Source: an uncultured Lachnospiraceae bacterium
GTDB taxonomy: Bacteria; Bacillota; Clostridia; Lachnospirales; Lachnospiraceae
Assembly: GCA_910586755.1 (NCBI GenBank)
Contig: CAJUJM010000038.1
Span: 25,161 to 89,160 of the forward strand
Reading direction: 5' to 3'
Length of the DNA stretch: 64,000 nucleotides
Of the stretch, positions 26,795 through 35,878 are shown piece after piece (position 1 is the stretch's first letter; each line of letters begins with the position of its first letter). The notes under the pieces were generated by a model that saw only the letters and a list, made by a program, of their open reading frames with translations, searched no databases and was not told the DNA's origin. The translations under genes and the position numbers were made by a program.

Positions 26795-26862
26795 AAAGGA
26801 TATGGTAAAATGAAACCGGCGATAATGGAAAGCCGCCTTATCTCATTTTGCCACATCCTTTT
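26795..26862. repeat. Dispersed hairpin repeat, family H, copy 3
   Basis: Arms AAAGGATATGGTAAAATGA and TCATTTTGCCACATCCTTT pair with two differences. The loop (AACCGGCGATAATGGAAAGC) resembles copy 2. It sits 19 bases after the lyase stop, where it may terminate transcription (gap 26777-26963). Confidence 0.8.
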
Positions 26863-26963
26863 ATAATCGTTCCCATGAGGCATTCTTTTTTATATTTATT
26901 GCTTTTGCCCGGAAAATATGGTAAGATTTTTTAAATTACTAAATTTTCATAGGGAGGATCTGT

Positions 26964-27806
26964 ATGGGGATTTTAAGATATAACCCCCTGGCCAATGCAT
27001 CATTAAAGTCTGCCGGGGTCAGGCTTTTATATGTCACCTACTCTAAATATGAAAAGGACTGGCAAAGCCTGCCCCACACTCATCATTTTACCGAATTATG
27101 CTATATCTTAGGAGGATCCGGATCCTATATTATTGAAAATGAAGAATTTCCCATCACCAAAAATGATTTTATCATTATCAACGCCAATATTTCCCATACG
27201 GAAAAGTCTGCGGAAAATGCCCCTTTAGAATACATTATCCTGGCTATTGAGGGGCTGGATTTTTCCTCTGATAATGACTCAGACCATATTATTTTCAATT
27301 GCTCCGGAAAACACGCGGAGTTTTCTTTCTATATGAAATCCCTGCTGTCTGAAATGAAGGAAAAGCAAAAAGATTATGATCTGGTGTGCTGCAGTCTGCT
27401 GGATATCTTAGTCACCAAGCTGCTGCGCCGCCCTATTCTGGCAAGTGAAAGTATTCCTGTTGCTAAGGCTAACCGGGAATGTTTAAAGCTGAAACAGTAT
27501 ATTGACAGCAACTACACCCGGCGGATTACCCTGGATTCCCTGGCCGCTATCTCTCATTTAAACAAATATTACCTGGTTCACGCTTTCACCAGGATGTTTG
27601 GATGCTCTCCCATCAACTATCTGTTTCAGGTACGGATCAAGGCCAGCAAGGATCTTTTATCCAGCACCAATTTCAGTATTACGGAAATCGCTCACGCCTC
27701 CGGCTTTTCCTCCCAGAGCTATTTCGCCCAATGCTTCTTAAAGCACTGCAATATGACTGCCAGCGAATACCGGAAACTATCCAGGGAAAACCACGGCTCC
27801 TCTTAG
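26964..27806 (+). CDS. AraC-family regulator of the sialic-acid island
   Basis: A 280-aa AraC/XylS regulator. An N-terminal cupin-like sensing domain starts near THHFTELCYILGG and covers about residues 25-120. The C-terminal double helix-turn-helix covers about 180-275, with ITLDSLAAISHLNKYYL and the second helix pair at ITEIAHASGFSSQSYFAQCF. It follows the lyase gene on the same strand. It likely senses a sialic-acid-derived sugar and activates the divergent genes; target sites are not proven. Ribosome site GGGAGG. Confidence 0.9.
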   Translation: MGILRYNPLANASLKSAGVRLLYVTYSKYEKDWQSLPHTHHFTELCYILGGSGSYIIENEEFPITKNDFIIINANISHTEKSAENAPLEYIILAIEGLDFSSDNDSDHIIFNCSGKHAEFSFYMKSLLSEMKEKQKDYDLVCCSLLDILVTKLLRRPILASESIPVAKANRECLKLKQYIDSNYTRRITLDSLAAISHLNKYYLVHAFTRMFGCSPINYLFQVRIKASKDLLSSTNFSITEIAHASGFSSQSYFAQCFLKHCNMTASEYRKLSRENHGSS

Positions 27807-27816
27807 ATACTATAGA

Positions 27817-28281
27817 TTAGAGGTTTCGCACCTTAAATTCCCTCTCCAGCTCCCGTCTCTGATCTTTCTTAGCAATGTCTTCCCGTTTGTCATAGAGTTT
27901 TTTACCCCGGGCCAGACCGATCTCCACTTTTACCAGGCTACCTTTAAAATATACCTGCAGGGGAACCAGGGTAAATCCTTTCTCGGCAATTTTTCCTGCC
28001 AGCTTATGGATCTCTGCTTTATGCATCAGAAGTTTTCTTGGACGCAGCGGATCCTTATTAAAAATATTTCCTTTTTCATAAGGGTTCACATGCATTCCGT
28101 AAATATAAACCTCTCCGTTCTGGATCCGCACAAAGGCTTCCTTAATGCTGCATTTTCCCATTCGGATAGACTTTACCTCAGTTCCGAAAAGCTCAATACC
28201 GGTCTCGTATTTGTCATCAATAAAATAGTCATGATATGCCTTTTTATTATTGGCAATCAGTTTAAAATTATCTTTCCCCAT
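27817..28281 (-). CDS. smpB: SsrA-binding protein SmpB
   Basis: A 154-aa SmpB, which loads tmRNA on stalled ribosomes for trans-translation. Start at ATG 28281 (MGKDNFKLIANNKKA) behind AGGAGG; an upstream in-frame start at 28305 has no such site. Family motifs are GIELFGTEVKSIR, HVNPYEKGN and the C-terminal LARGKKLYDKRE with basic tail. It is the third gene of the secG-rnr-smpB run. The tmRNA gene is not seen in the window. Confidence 0.97.
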   Translation of the reverse strand: MGKDNFKLIANNKKAYHDYFIDDKYETGIELFGTEVKSIRMGKCSIKEAFVRIQNGEVYIYGMHVNPYEKGNIFNKDPLRPRKLLMHKAEIHKLAGKIAEKGFTLVPLQVYFKGSLVKVEIGLARGKKLYDKREDIAKKDQRRELEREFKVRNL

Positions 28282-28294
28282 GTTTATCCTCCTG

Positions 28295-30427
28295 TTATTC
28301 CTCATTGCTGGCGGGAATAAAGTCGATGGTCTTTAACATCCGATCCGTGGAAAGCACCTGAATCCGGATAGTCTGTCCCAGTTTGTAGGTCTTTTTTGTT
28401 AATTCTCCCTGAAGCTCATAACGCTGCTCATCAAAAATATAGTAGTCATCATTCAGGTTGTTCATCCGGATCATACCTTCCACTGTATTGGGAAGCTCCA
28501 CATAGAGGCCCCAATTGGTTACCCCGGAGATAACGCCTTCATAAACCTTTCCGATTCGGCGGGACATATATTCACATTTTTTCAGCTTCTCTGTCTCCCT
28601 CTCCGCCTCTTCGGCCCGCCGTTCCAGGGCAGAAGTTTTTACCGCCACCTCCGGCAGGATCCGGTCATAGTGGGAGACTCTCTTTTCTCCCAGGCCATTT
28701 CTTAAATTTTCCTTTATAATCCGGTGAATCTGCAAATCCGGATACCGGCGGATAGGGGAAGTAAAATGCGTATAGTATTTGGCAGCCAAGCCAAAATGTC
28801 CGGTACACTGGGTGGTGTATTTAGCCTGCTTCATGGACCTGAGGGTCAGCCTGCTAATCAGCGCCTCCTCCGGCGTCCCTTCCACCTTTTCCAGCAGCTT
28901 CTGCACCTCCTTGGGATGGATTTCTCCCTGAGAAATCCGGATAAACAAACCAAAGTTATGAATAAAGGTGGAAAGCTGCTTCATCTTCTCCGGATCCGGA
29001 TTGTCGTGAGTCCGGTAAAGGAATGGAAGCTGCTGCCAGAAAAAGTCCTCTGCCACTGTCTCGTTAGCCGCCAGCATAAAATCCTCTATTATCTTGGTGG
29101 CTGCGTTGCGCTGGTAAGGCCGAATCTCTGTAGGGCGCCCTTTCTCATCTAAAAGAATCTTACTCTCCGGAAACTCAAAATCAATGGCACCTCTCTTCCC
29201 CCTCTTTTCCCGAAGAATTTGGGACAGTTCTTTCATCAAGCCAAACATGGGGACGAAATCCTCATATTCTGCCATTGCGCCTTCATCCTGGTCTGTAATA
29301 ATGGAGTTAACCGCCGTATAGGTCATACGCCGATCTACCCGGATTAAGGTCTCTGCAATGCGATGCCCCAAAATATTTCCCTTTTCATCAATTTCCATAA
29401 GGCAGCTAAGAGCCAAACGGTCCCAGCCTGCATTTAAAGAGCAGATCCCATTGCTTAAACTGTGAGGGAGCATGGGAATCACCCGATCCACCAGGTACAC
29501 GCTAGTTCCCCTTTTAAGCGCCTCTCTGTCCAGGGCGCTTCCCTCTCTCACATAGTGGCTTACATCTGCAATATGAACTCCCAGATAGTAGATGCCATCC
29601 TCCTTTTTTAAGGTTATGGCATCGTCCAGATCTTTTGCATCCTCACCGTCAATGGTGACCGTCTGAAGATCCCGCAGATCCAAACGGCCTTTTTTATCCG
29701 CCTCATCTACTTCCTGGGGGATCCGGGCAGTCTCTGCCATCACATCCTCCGGAAACCCTTCCGGCAGGCCATAAGCCCGGACAATAGAGAGAATATCCGT
29801 TCCCGGGTCGTTTACATGGCCGATAATCTCTACTATCTCTCCCTCCGGTTTCCTTCTCACACCGCCAAAATCCGTTACCTGTACCACTACCTTGTGGCCG
29901 GTTACTGCCCCCATATCTTTTCCCTGGGGGATAAATACGTCCTGGGTGAGCTTTTGATTGTCCGGGATAACAAATCCGAAATTTTTGCTTTTCTGATAAT
30001 ACCCGATGATCTGAGCATTAGCGTGATCCAAAATCCGAATCACAGCGCCTTCTGCCCGCCTGCCGGGAATTTCGCTTTCTATGACAATCTGAACCCGGTC
30101 GCCGTGGAGAGCCCCTCCGGTATGTTCTTCCGGAATGAAAACATCCTGCTCCCGTCCCTCCACAGTAACAAATCCAAAACCTCTGGGATGGCCGGAAAAA
30201 ATGCCGTTTACGGAAAAAGTCTCCGCCTTTCCATATTTGCCTTTTTTAGAAAGTCCGGCCTTTCCTTCGGCTACCAGAATGTCCAGCACCTCCTGAAGTT
30301 CTGCTCTCTGGCCTTTGGGAATATTTAATAATACGGCAAGCTCTTTTGCCTTCATAGGCACATAGGCCTTGTCCGAAAACAGGTCCATAAGCATTGCTTT
30401 TCTATCGTTTAATCTCTTTTCTTCCAT
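28295..30427 (-). CDS. rnr: Ribonuclease R
   Basis: A 710-aa 3'-5' exoribonuclease that degrades structured RNA and helps trans-translation. Domains in order are an N-terminal winged helix, cold-shock domains (NGIFSGHPRGFGFV), the RNB catalytic core with GEDAKDLDDAI (catalytic Asps near residue 270) and a C-terminal S1 domain (GKVYEGVISGVTNWGLYVEL). The ATG at 30427 (MEEKRLND) behind AGAGGAA is preferred over the open upstream frame to 30544. It precedes smpB by 13 bases. Confidence 0.96.
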   Translation of the reverse strand: MEEKRLNDRKAMLMDLFSDKAYVPMKAKELAVLLNIPKGQRAELQEVLDILVAEGKAGLSKKGKYGKAETFSVNGIFSGHPRGFGFVTVEGREQDVFIPEEHTGGALHGDRVQIVIESEIPGRRAEGAVIRILDHANAQIIGYYQKSKNFGFVIPDNQKLTQDVFIPQGKDMGAVTGHKVVVQVTDFGGVRRKPEGEIVEIIGHVNDPGTDILSIVRAYGLPEGFPEDVMAETARIPQEVDEADKKGRLDLRDLQTVTIDGEDAKDLDDAITLKKEDGIYYLGVHIADVSHYVREGSALDREALKRGTSVYLVDRVIPMLPHSLSNGICSLNAGWDRLALSCLMEIDEKGNILGHRIAETLIRVDRRMTYTAVNSIITDQDEGAMAEYEDFVPMFGLMKELSQILREKRGKRGAIDFEFPESKILLDEKGRPTEIRPYQRNAATKIIEDFMLAANETVAEDFFWQQLPFLYRTHDNPDPEKMKQLSTFIHNFGLFIRISQGEIHPKEVQKLLEKVEGTPEEALISRLTLRSMKQAKYTTQCTGHFGLAAKYYTHFTSPIRRYPDLQIHRIIKENLRNGLGEKRVSHYDRILPEVAVKTSALERRAEEAERETEKLKKCEYMSRRIGKVYEGVISGVTNWGLYVELPNTVEGMIRMNNLNDDYYIFDEQRYELQGELTKKTYKLGQTIRIQVLSTDRMLKTIDFIPASNEE

Positions 30428-30524
30428 AAATTCCTCTTTCCTGGATACCACAGCGGGCAAAGTCACTTTGTAGAAATGCCGGCGCAAACGCGGCTGCCTG
30501 GCTCGTTGCTCACGGGAATAAAGC

Positions 30525-30552
30525 AAAAACACCCTTGTCTCCAAGAGTGTTT
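30525..30552 (-). terminator. Terminator between secG and rnr
   Basis: On the minus strand AAACACTCTTG-GAGA-CAAGGGTGTTTTT forms a stem with a T-rich end, 18 bases after the secG stop. It may let secG end partly before rnr. Confidence 0.75.
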
Positions 30553-30570
30553 ATCATTGGCCTTTATCGA

Positions 30571-30807
30571 TTAGTGCAGAATGTTCAGTACCACTGCAAG
30601 AACTAAAAACAAAATACATCCCCACTTGGTAAACTTTTCTAAGTTGCCTTCCATGGTACGTCCTTTATTTTTACCCCAGTAGCTCTCTGCAACGCCGGAA
30701 ATAGCGCCCAAGCCTGCGGACTTGCCTTCCTGCATCAGGACAATTGCGGAAATCGCAATACCCAGCACAACAAAAATAACGGATAAAATCATCTCTAAAG
30801 CTGCCAT
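30571..30807 (-). CDS. secG: Preprotein translocase subunit SecG
   Basis: A 78-aa SecG, auxiliary to the SecYEG export channel. It has two membrane segments at about residues 4-24 and 56-76, joined by a polar Gly-rich loop (KSAGLGAISG). Ribosome site GTAGGAGGTG. Normal length; position ahead of rnr and smpB is conserved in Firmicutes. Confidence 0.95.
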   Translation of the reverse strand: MAALEMILSVIFVVLGIAISAIVLMQEGKSAGLGAISGVAESYWGKNKGRTMEGNLEKFTKWGCILFLVLAVVLNILH

Positions 30808-30974
30808 TTATTCCACCTCCTACGGTTAAACAAAATTATGATACCACAAATTACTGGGAATAGCAACCACTTTCTGGTTTCTTCAGCTTTTACTTTACTA
30901 AGATATATGTTATTATATAATTATCCAAAGGGAACCAGGGCAATATCCCGAAAGGGAAAAAGGAGGTTAAGGCG

Positions 30975-31235
30975 GTGCAGATTGAGTATAGCAAGAAGGC
31001 CGCAAAATATATTAGCAGTCTGGACAGGTCAACAAAGCAACGGATAAAGAAGGCAATTGAGGGATTGACAGAACAGCCGCCGAAAGGCGATATAAAGCTG
31101 TTACAAGGCTTTTCAGATGGTCGCAAGCGGTTGAGAGTGGGAAAATACAGAATTGTATATAATTACCGCCCAAACGGGAAAATAGAAATATTATATATAA
31201 TTGATGTGGATTCAAGAGGGGATATATATAAATAA
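30975..31235 (+). CDS. RelE/ParE-family toxin
   Basis: An 86-aa RelE/ParE fold toxin, predicted ribosome-dependent mRNase or gyrase poison. Family features are the N-terminal AAKYISSLDRSTKQRI helix pair, GDIKLLQGF, the core KRLRVGKYRIVYNY and the late IIDVDSRGDIY. GTG start at 30975 behind AGGAGG with eight-base spacing. It comes before its partner, opposite to the usual antitoxin-first order. It is separated by 20 bases from the next gene. Confidence 0.85.
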   Translation: MQIEYSKKAAKYISSLDRSTKQRIKKAIEGLTEQPPKGDIKLLQGFSDGRKRLRVGKYRIVYNYRPNGKIEILYIIDVDSRGDIYK

Positions 31236-31255
31236 TCCCAAGAAAGGAGCGAAAC

Positions 31256-31468
31256 ATGAGTACTGCAACAAAACAGGCAATTGATCTTATGGAAATTCTG
31301 CCGGAAAGCGAACAAAATTTTGTTTTAGAATTTATCAAAAAATTAGTCCTTGCATGGGATCCAGATTTTACAAAAGTTACACCGTTAGAGCGTGCGGAAA
31401 TAGAACAGGCGATGGAAGAGATTGAAAATGGTGAAACCGTACCCCACGAAGTTATTAACTGGGATTGA
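31256..31468 (+). CDS. Putative antitoxin partnered with the RelE-type toxin
   Basis: A 70-aa acidic protein, 20 bases after the toxin, with AGAAAGGAG site. The N-terminal helical region (ATKQAIDLMEILPESEQ) and an acidic C-terminal tail (ERAEIEQAMEEIENGE) are typical of antitoxins that wrap a RelE toxin. No DNA-binding motif is obvious. Antitoxin role is inferred from size, charge and position. Confidence 0.7.
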   Translation: MSTATKQAIDLMEILPESEQNFVLEFIKKLVLAWDPDFTKVTPLERAEIEQAMEEIENGETVPHEVINWD

Positions 31469-31480
31469 AAAAGTCAACAA

Positions 31481-31538
31481 CCCCACAGCAAGCTGACGTG
31501 GCATCAAACTTGCAGCGCAGCAGAGCTGCGGGGTATTT
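31481..31538. repeat. Dispersed CCCCGCAGC-type repeat, copy 1
   Basis: Stem arms around CCCCACAGCAAGCTGACGTGGC and CGCAGCAGAGCTGCGGGG. The stretch matches, in reverse complement, 41432-41501 along about 58 bases. It lies just after the putative antitoxin stop and before the acetyltransferase. Confidence 0.75.
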
Positions 31539-31561
31539 GCTATGCTTTGGAAAGCCTGCCA

Positions 31562-32188
31562 TCAAAGCTGCCACAAATCTTCATCAACTTTTCGGTTTTT
31601 ATAATAATATTCTCTGTCCCTGTCTCCAATCTCTCTTAAAATCCGGCAAGGGTTGCCTGCTGCCACTACTCCTTCGGGAATATCTTTTGTCACCACGGAT
31701 CCCGCTCCAATTACCGTGTTATCTCCAATGGTAACTCCGGGAAGCACAATAGAACCTGCTCCAATCCATACATTACTTCCGATATGGACATCCATATTAA
31801 ACTGGAGGGCTTTGCTCCGTAATACCGGGTCAATGGGATGCCCGGCAGTGGCTACGGTTACATTTGGGCCAAACATAGTCAAATCTCCCACATAAATATG
31901 GGCGTCGTCCACCAAAGTCAGATTAAAATTGGCATAAACCCCTTTTCCAAAATGGACATGTTTTCCTCCGAAGTTTGCCCGGAGAGGCGGCTCCACATAG
32001 CATCCCTCTCCCACCTCTGCAAACATCTTTTTTAACAGCTCCTGCCGCTTTTTTCCCTGGGAAGGGCGGGTCTCATTGTAATCATACAAAAGTTCCATAC
32101 AAACTTCCTGCTCCGCTAAAATTTCCTTATCGCCGGGCAGATACAGGCGGCCTTCTTCCATCCGTTTTCTTGCTTCTTTTGAATTCAT
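31562..32188 (-). CDS. Sugar O-acetyltransferase (maltose/galactoside type)
   Basis: A 208-aa left-handed beta-helix acetyltransferase of the Maa/LacA group, using acetyl-CoA to acetylate sugars. Hexapeptide repeats appear from about 125 onward (HIGSNVWIGAGSIVLPGVTIG). The N-terminal ACYL region MNSKEARKRMEEGRLYLPGD is typical of the group. The catalytic His is in VTVATAGHPIDP. Single gene convergent with the toxin-antitoxin pair. Confidence 0.9.
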   Translation of the reverse strand: MNSKEARKRMEEGRLYLPGDKEILAEQEVCMELLYDYNETRPSQGKKRQELLKKMFAEVGEGCYVEPPLRANFGGKHVHFGKGVYANFNLTLVDDAHIYVGDLTMFGPNVTVATAGHPIDPVLRSKALQFNMDVHIGSNVWIGAGSIVLPGVTIGDNTVIGAGSVVTKDIPEGVVAAGNPCRILREIGDRDREYYYKNRKVDEDLWQL

Positions 32189-32268
32189 ACGCCCTCCATC
32201 TCAACTGTTGCAATTCTTCTTTTTTAATTGGCAGCCTGCAGGCAAACTGCTGTCTGCAGGCTTTCTTC

Positions 32269-34689
32269 TTAGGCTCTCAGTTCAATTCCCATACTCTGAA
32301 GGCCGTTTAAAATCTTGTTCATAACTCCGGTAATTTCCTTTTCCTCCAGGGTGTGGTCCTTAGCCCGGAAGGTGATGGAATATGCCATTGACTTAAACCC
32401 TTCCTTAATCTGGCTGCCCTGGTATATATCGAAGAGCTGACAATCCTCTAAGATCCTGCCGCTTCTCTGAATAATCATATCCTCAATCTGGCCTGCTAAA
32501 ACAGTCCCCGGCACTACCATGCTCAAGTCTCTGGTTACGGCGGGGAACTTAGCCAGGCCGGTGTACTTTCTGCCAAAGGAAGTGAAATCCATCATAGCCG
32601 GCATGTCTACCACTGCCACGTAGGCCTTCTCTCCAATCTTATAATTATCGGCCACGTCCGGATGTATTTCGCCCAGGTAGCCTACTGTCACCTTGTTGTA
32701 AATAATATCGGCTTTTCTTCCCGGATGGAGGTATGGATGGCTGCCGTTGGGATCATAGTGAACCCGCCCGTTCATACCTACGCTCTCAAAGAATTCTTCC
32801 ACCACTCCCTTCATGGTAAAGAAATCGCCGTCGCCGTACATTCCCAGTACAAACTGCATCCGCTCGTCAGGCAGTTCCGTTAAAGGCAGGCTCTTTGGCA
32901 AATATACATTGGCCATTTCATAAAGGCGCACATCTTTATTTCGGCGGTTATAGTTGGTGGACAGGGAGGTCAGCATCCCATTTAAAGGCAGAGTACGCAT
33001 CACACTGAAATCCTCGCCCAAAGGATTAGAGATAACGACGGTCTGACGCAGCCCGGAATCCTCCGGAATCAGCAGCTTATCAAATACCCTGGGACTTTCA
33101 AAGGAATAGGTCATGGCCTGAGAGAAGCCTGAAAACTCTGCAATCTCTCTTGCTTTTTCCTCAATACGCAGCTTGTAGGAAAGCTTTCCGGTAGTAGATT
33201 CCCCGGCCGGAAGGGTGGTGGGAATCTTATCATATCCATAAAATCTTGCCACTTCCTCTGCAATATCCGCTTCTCTCTCCAGATCCTGTCTCCAGGTAGG
33301 CGCAATCACCTGACTGGTTTCTTCATCATAGCCAATCTCCAGAGGGCCGAAATAGCTTAACATAGTTTCCCTGGAAATATCAGTTCCCAAAAGCTTGTTG
33401 ATTCGGTCCGGATGGAAAGGAATCCGCCTGGGTTCCTTTAATCCGGCGCAGATATCAATAATACCGCCTACTACCTCCCCGGCGCCCAGCTCTTCAATAA
33501 GCTGGCAGGCGCGATTTACCGCCTCCAAGGCAGTGTTGGGATCCAGGCCCTTTTCATACTTGCCGGAAGCGTCGGTTCGAAGGCCTGCTTTTTTGGCTGA
33601 CAGGCGGATATTGGTGCCGTCAAAGCAGGCGCACTCAAATACCATGCTTTTTACGTTATCCGTTATCTTGGAGTTTTCACCGCCCATAATACCGGCAATG
33701 CCCACTTCCTTCTCCCCGTCATTAATCATCAAAACCGTGTGGTCCAGCTTCCGCACCTGACCGTCCAAAGTCTGGAACTGGTCGCCGTCCTCCGCACACT
33801 TTACAATAATCTCATGACCTGCCAGAAGATCATAATCAAACGCGTGCATAGGCTGGCCGTACTCTTCCATAATGTAGTTGGTAATATCTACAATGTTGTT
33901 GATAGGCCGGATGCCGCTGGCTGCCAGACGCCGCTGCATCCACTCCGGGGAAGGAGCCAGCTTAATATTTTTTACCATTCTTGCACAATATCTGGGGCAA
34001 AGCTCCTGATTTTCCACCGTAACCTTTAAGTAATCATGAATATCCTCCCCATTTCCGCTCTCTGTAACAACCGGGGGGACAAAAGGCTTACGGAAGGTGG
34101 CGGCCGCCTCCCTGGCAATCCCCAGTACGCTGTAACAGTCTACACGGTTGGAAGTCACTTCATACTCAAATACCACATCATGAAGGCCTAAAACTTCCAC
34201 AGCGTCTGCGCCGACTTCTGTGTCCGCCGGCAGAATGTAGATGCCGCTTTCCGGAGCCAGAGGATACATATCCCGGCTGGAGCCCAGCTCTTCTATGGAG
34301 CACATCATTCCGTTGGAGTCTATGCCTCTCAGCTTGCCGCTTTTAATCCGGATGCCATCCTCCGGCAAAGGACCGCCGTCATGGCCTCCTGCCACTTTGC
34401 CGCCGTCCAATACCACCGGAACCTTGTCCCCCTCCTTTACATTGGGAGCGCCGGTTACGATCTGGATCGTCTCTGTTCCAATATCCACCTGGCAAACGAT
34501 CAGCTTATCTGCATCCGGATGGCGGCGGATTTCTTTAATCTGACCTACCACAATCTTCTCAAGATTTTTATCCAGGCATTCATAGCCTTCTACTTTGGTT
34601 CCGGACAGAGTCATGGCGTCTGTATATTCCTGAGCCGTCACGTCCAGATCCGGAACGTATGCTTTAATCCATGATAATGCTGTATTCAT
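32269..34689 (-). CDS. pheT: Phenylalanyl-tRNA synthetase beta chain
   Basis: An 806-aa PheT, the second subunit of the tetrameric Phe-tRNA synthetase. The tRNA-binding domain is at about 40-150 (IVVGQIKEIRRHPDADKL), then B3/B4 editing and B5 (VDITNYIMEEYGQPMHAFD), and a C-terminal ferredoxin-like anticodon-binding domain (FPAVTRDLSMVV). The ATG at 34689 behind AGAAGGAG is preferred; the TTG at 34695 precedes it. It is 55 bases after pheS. Confidence 0.97.
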   Translation of the reverse strand: MNTALSWIKAYVPDLDVTAQEYTDAMTLSGTKVEGYECLDKNLEKIVVGQIKEIRRHPDADKLIVCQVDIGTETIQIVTGAPNVKEGDKVPVVLDGGKVAGGHDGGPLPEDGIRIKSGKLRGIDSNGMMCSIEELGSSRDMYPLAPESGIYILPADTEVGADAVEVLGLHDVVFEYEVTSNRVDCYSVLGIAREAAATFRKPFVPPVVTESGNGEDIHDYLKVTVENQELCPRYCARMVKNIKLAPSPEWMQRRLAASGIRPINNIVDITNYIMEEYGQPMHAFDYDLLAGHEIIVKCAEDGDQFQTLDGQVRKLDHTVLMINDGEKEVGIAGIMGGENSKITDNVKSMVFECACFDGTNIRLSAKKAGLRTDASGKYEKGLDPNTALEAVNRACQLIEELGAGEVVGGIIDICAGLKEPRRIPFHPDRINKLLGTDISRETMLSYFGPLEIGYDEETSQVIAPTWRQDLEREADIAEEVARFYGYDKIPTTLPAGESTTGKLSYKLRIEEKAREIAEFSGFSQAMTYSFESPRVFDKLLIPEDSGLRQTVVISNPLGEDFSVMRTLPLNGMLTSLSTNYNRRNKDVRLYEMANVYLPKSLPLTELPDERMQFVLGMYGDGDFFTMKGVVEEFFESVGMNGRVHYDPNGSHPYLHPGRKADIIYNKVTVGYLGEIHPDVADNYKIGEKAYVAVVDMPAMMDFTSFGRKYTGLAKFPAVTRDLSMVVPGTVLAGQIEDMIIQRSGRILEDCQLFDIYQGSQIKEGFKSMAYSITFRAKDHTLEEKEITGVMNKILNGLQSMGIELRA

Positions 34690-34744
34690 AATCAATTCTC
34701 CTTCTATTCTATCTCTTCAATATTGATTCCTTCCTGAATTCTGT

Positions 34745-35764
34745 CTAAAACTGCTTTAAGAAGCGGGTATCATTCTCATACAGCAGTCTCATATCATCAA
34801 TCTCATATTTTAACAAAGCGATTCTCTCTAATCCTACGCCGAAGGCAAAACCAGAATACTCATTGGGATCAATATCACACATTTCCAAAACTCTGGGATG
34901 AACCATACCGCAGCCTAAAATCTCAATCCAGCCGGATCCCTTGCAGAACCGGCATCCTTTCCCGCCGCACTTAAAGCAGCTTACATCCACCTCAGCACTG
35001 GGTTCCGTAAAGGGGAAGTGATGGGGGCGGAATTTTACTTTTGTCTCCGGCCCAAACAGCTCCTTTGCAAACTCAGCCAGAGTCCCCTTTAAATCCGCAA
35101 AGGTAATATGCTTATCAATTACCAGTCCCTCAATTTGATGGAAAGAGGGAGAATGAGTGGCATCCACCGCGTCAGAGCGGAATACCCGGCCTGGCGCGAT
35201 AATTCGGATGGGAGGCCTGCGGTTTTCCATGGTTCGAATCTGTACCGGAGAAGTCTGGCTTCTTAAGAGAATGTTTTCATTAATATAAAAGGTATCCTGC
35301 TCGTCTCTTGCCGGATGGCCTTTGGGGATATTTAATTTCTCAAAATTATATTTGTCATACTCTACCTCCGGACCTTCCACCACCTCGTAGCCCATGCCTA
35401 CAAAAATGCGCTCCACCTCTGCCAGGGCAATGGTATTAGGATGACTGTGTCCCATTTTTTCCCTTTTTGCCGGAAGAGTTACGTCAATTACCTCTTTTGC
35501 CATCTGATCCTCCCTGGCCTTTCTTGCCAGGGCCGCTCTGGTTTCCTCCAGCTTACTCTCAATTAATGCTCTCACCTCATTGACCATCTGGCCTACCTTT
35601 GGGCGCTCTTCAGGTGCAACGTCCTTCATACTCTTCAATACTGTGGTCAGCTCACTTTTTTTTCCTAAATAGGCCACACGGATGTCATTGAGTGTTTCCA
35701 GCGCCTGGGCCGATTCCATTCTCTCCAGCGCTTTCACTTTAATTTTTTCTAACTGCTCTTTCAT
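34745..35764 (-). CDS. pheS: Phenylalanyl-tRNA synthetase alpha chain
   Basis: A 339-aa PheS, the catalytic subunit. An N-terminal coiled coil (1-90) binds tRNA. Class II motifs follow: RTHSPSFHQIEGL-like motif 2 ATHSPSFHQIEGLV, the Phe-binding FTEPSAEVDV, a zinc-finger-like CFKCGGKGCRFC segment, and motif 3 GFAFGVGLERIALL. Start ATG 35764 behind AAGGAG. It lies downstream of a T-box leader. Confidence 0.97.
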   Translation of the reverse strand: MKEQLEKIKVKALERMESAQALETLNDIRVAYLGKKSELTTVLKSMKDVAPEERPKVGQMVNEVRALIESKLEETRAALARKAREDQMAKEVIDVTLPAKREKMGHSHPNTIALAEVERIFVGMGYEVVEGPEVEYDKYNFEKLNIPKGHPARDEQDTFYINENILLRSQTSPVQIRTMENRRPPIRIIAPGRVFRSDAVDATHSPSFHQIEGLVIDKHITFADLKGTLAEFAKELFGPETKVKFRPHHFPFTEPSAEVDVSCFKCGGKGCRFCKGSGWIEILGCGMVHPRVLEMCDIDPNEYSGFAFGVGLERIALLKYEIDDMRLLYENDTRFLKQF

Positions 35765-35878
35765 AATATCTCCTTTCCATACTGAATCCGACAAAATTTT
35801 TCCACCTGTGAGGTTTTGCGAATGTGGGAGTCAGGTTGGATGCCCCTTGAAACTTCCAACCGCACAGGTGGAAATAAA

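Noticed and set aside
15885..26862. CRISPR array
   Set aside because: The hairpin copies are separated by several kilobases of genes and have no spacer-repeat periodicity.
27807..28320. tmRNA gene near smpB
   Set aside because: The flanks of smpB are fully occupied by the AraC-type gene and rnr; no tmRNA-like ends were seen.
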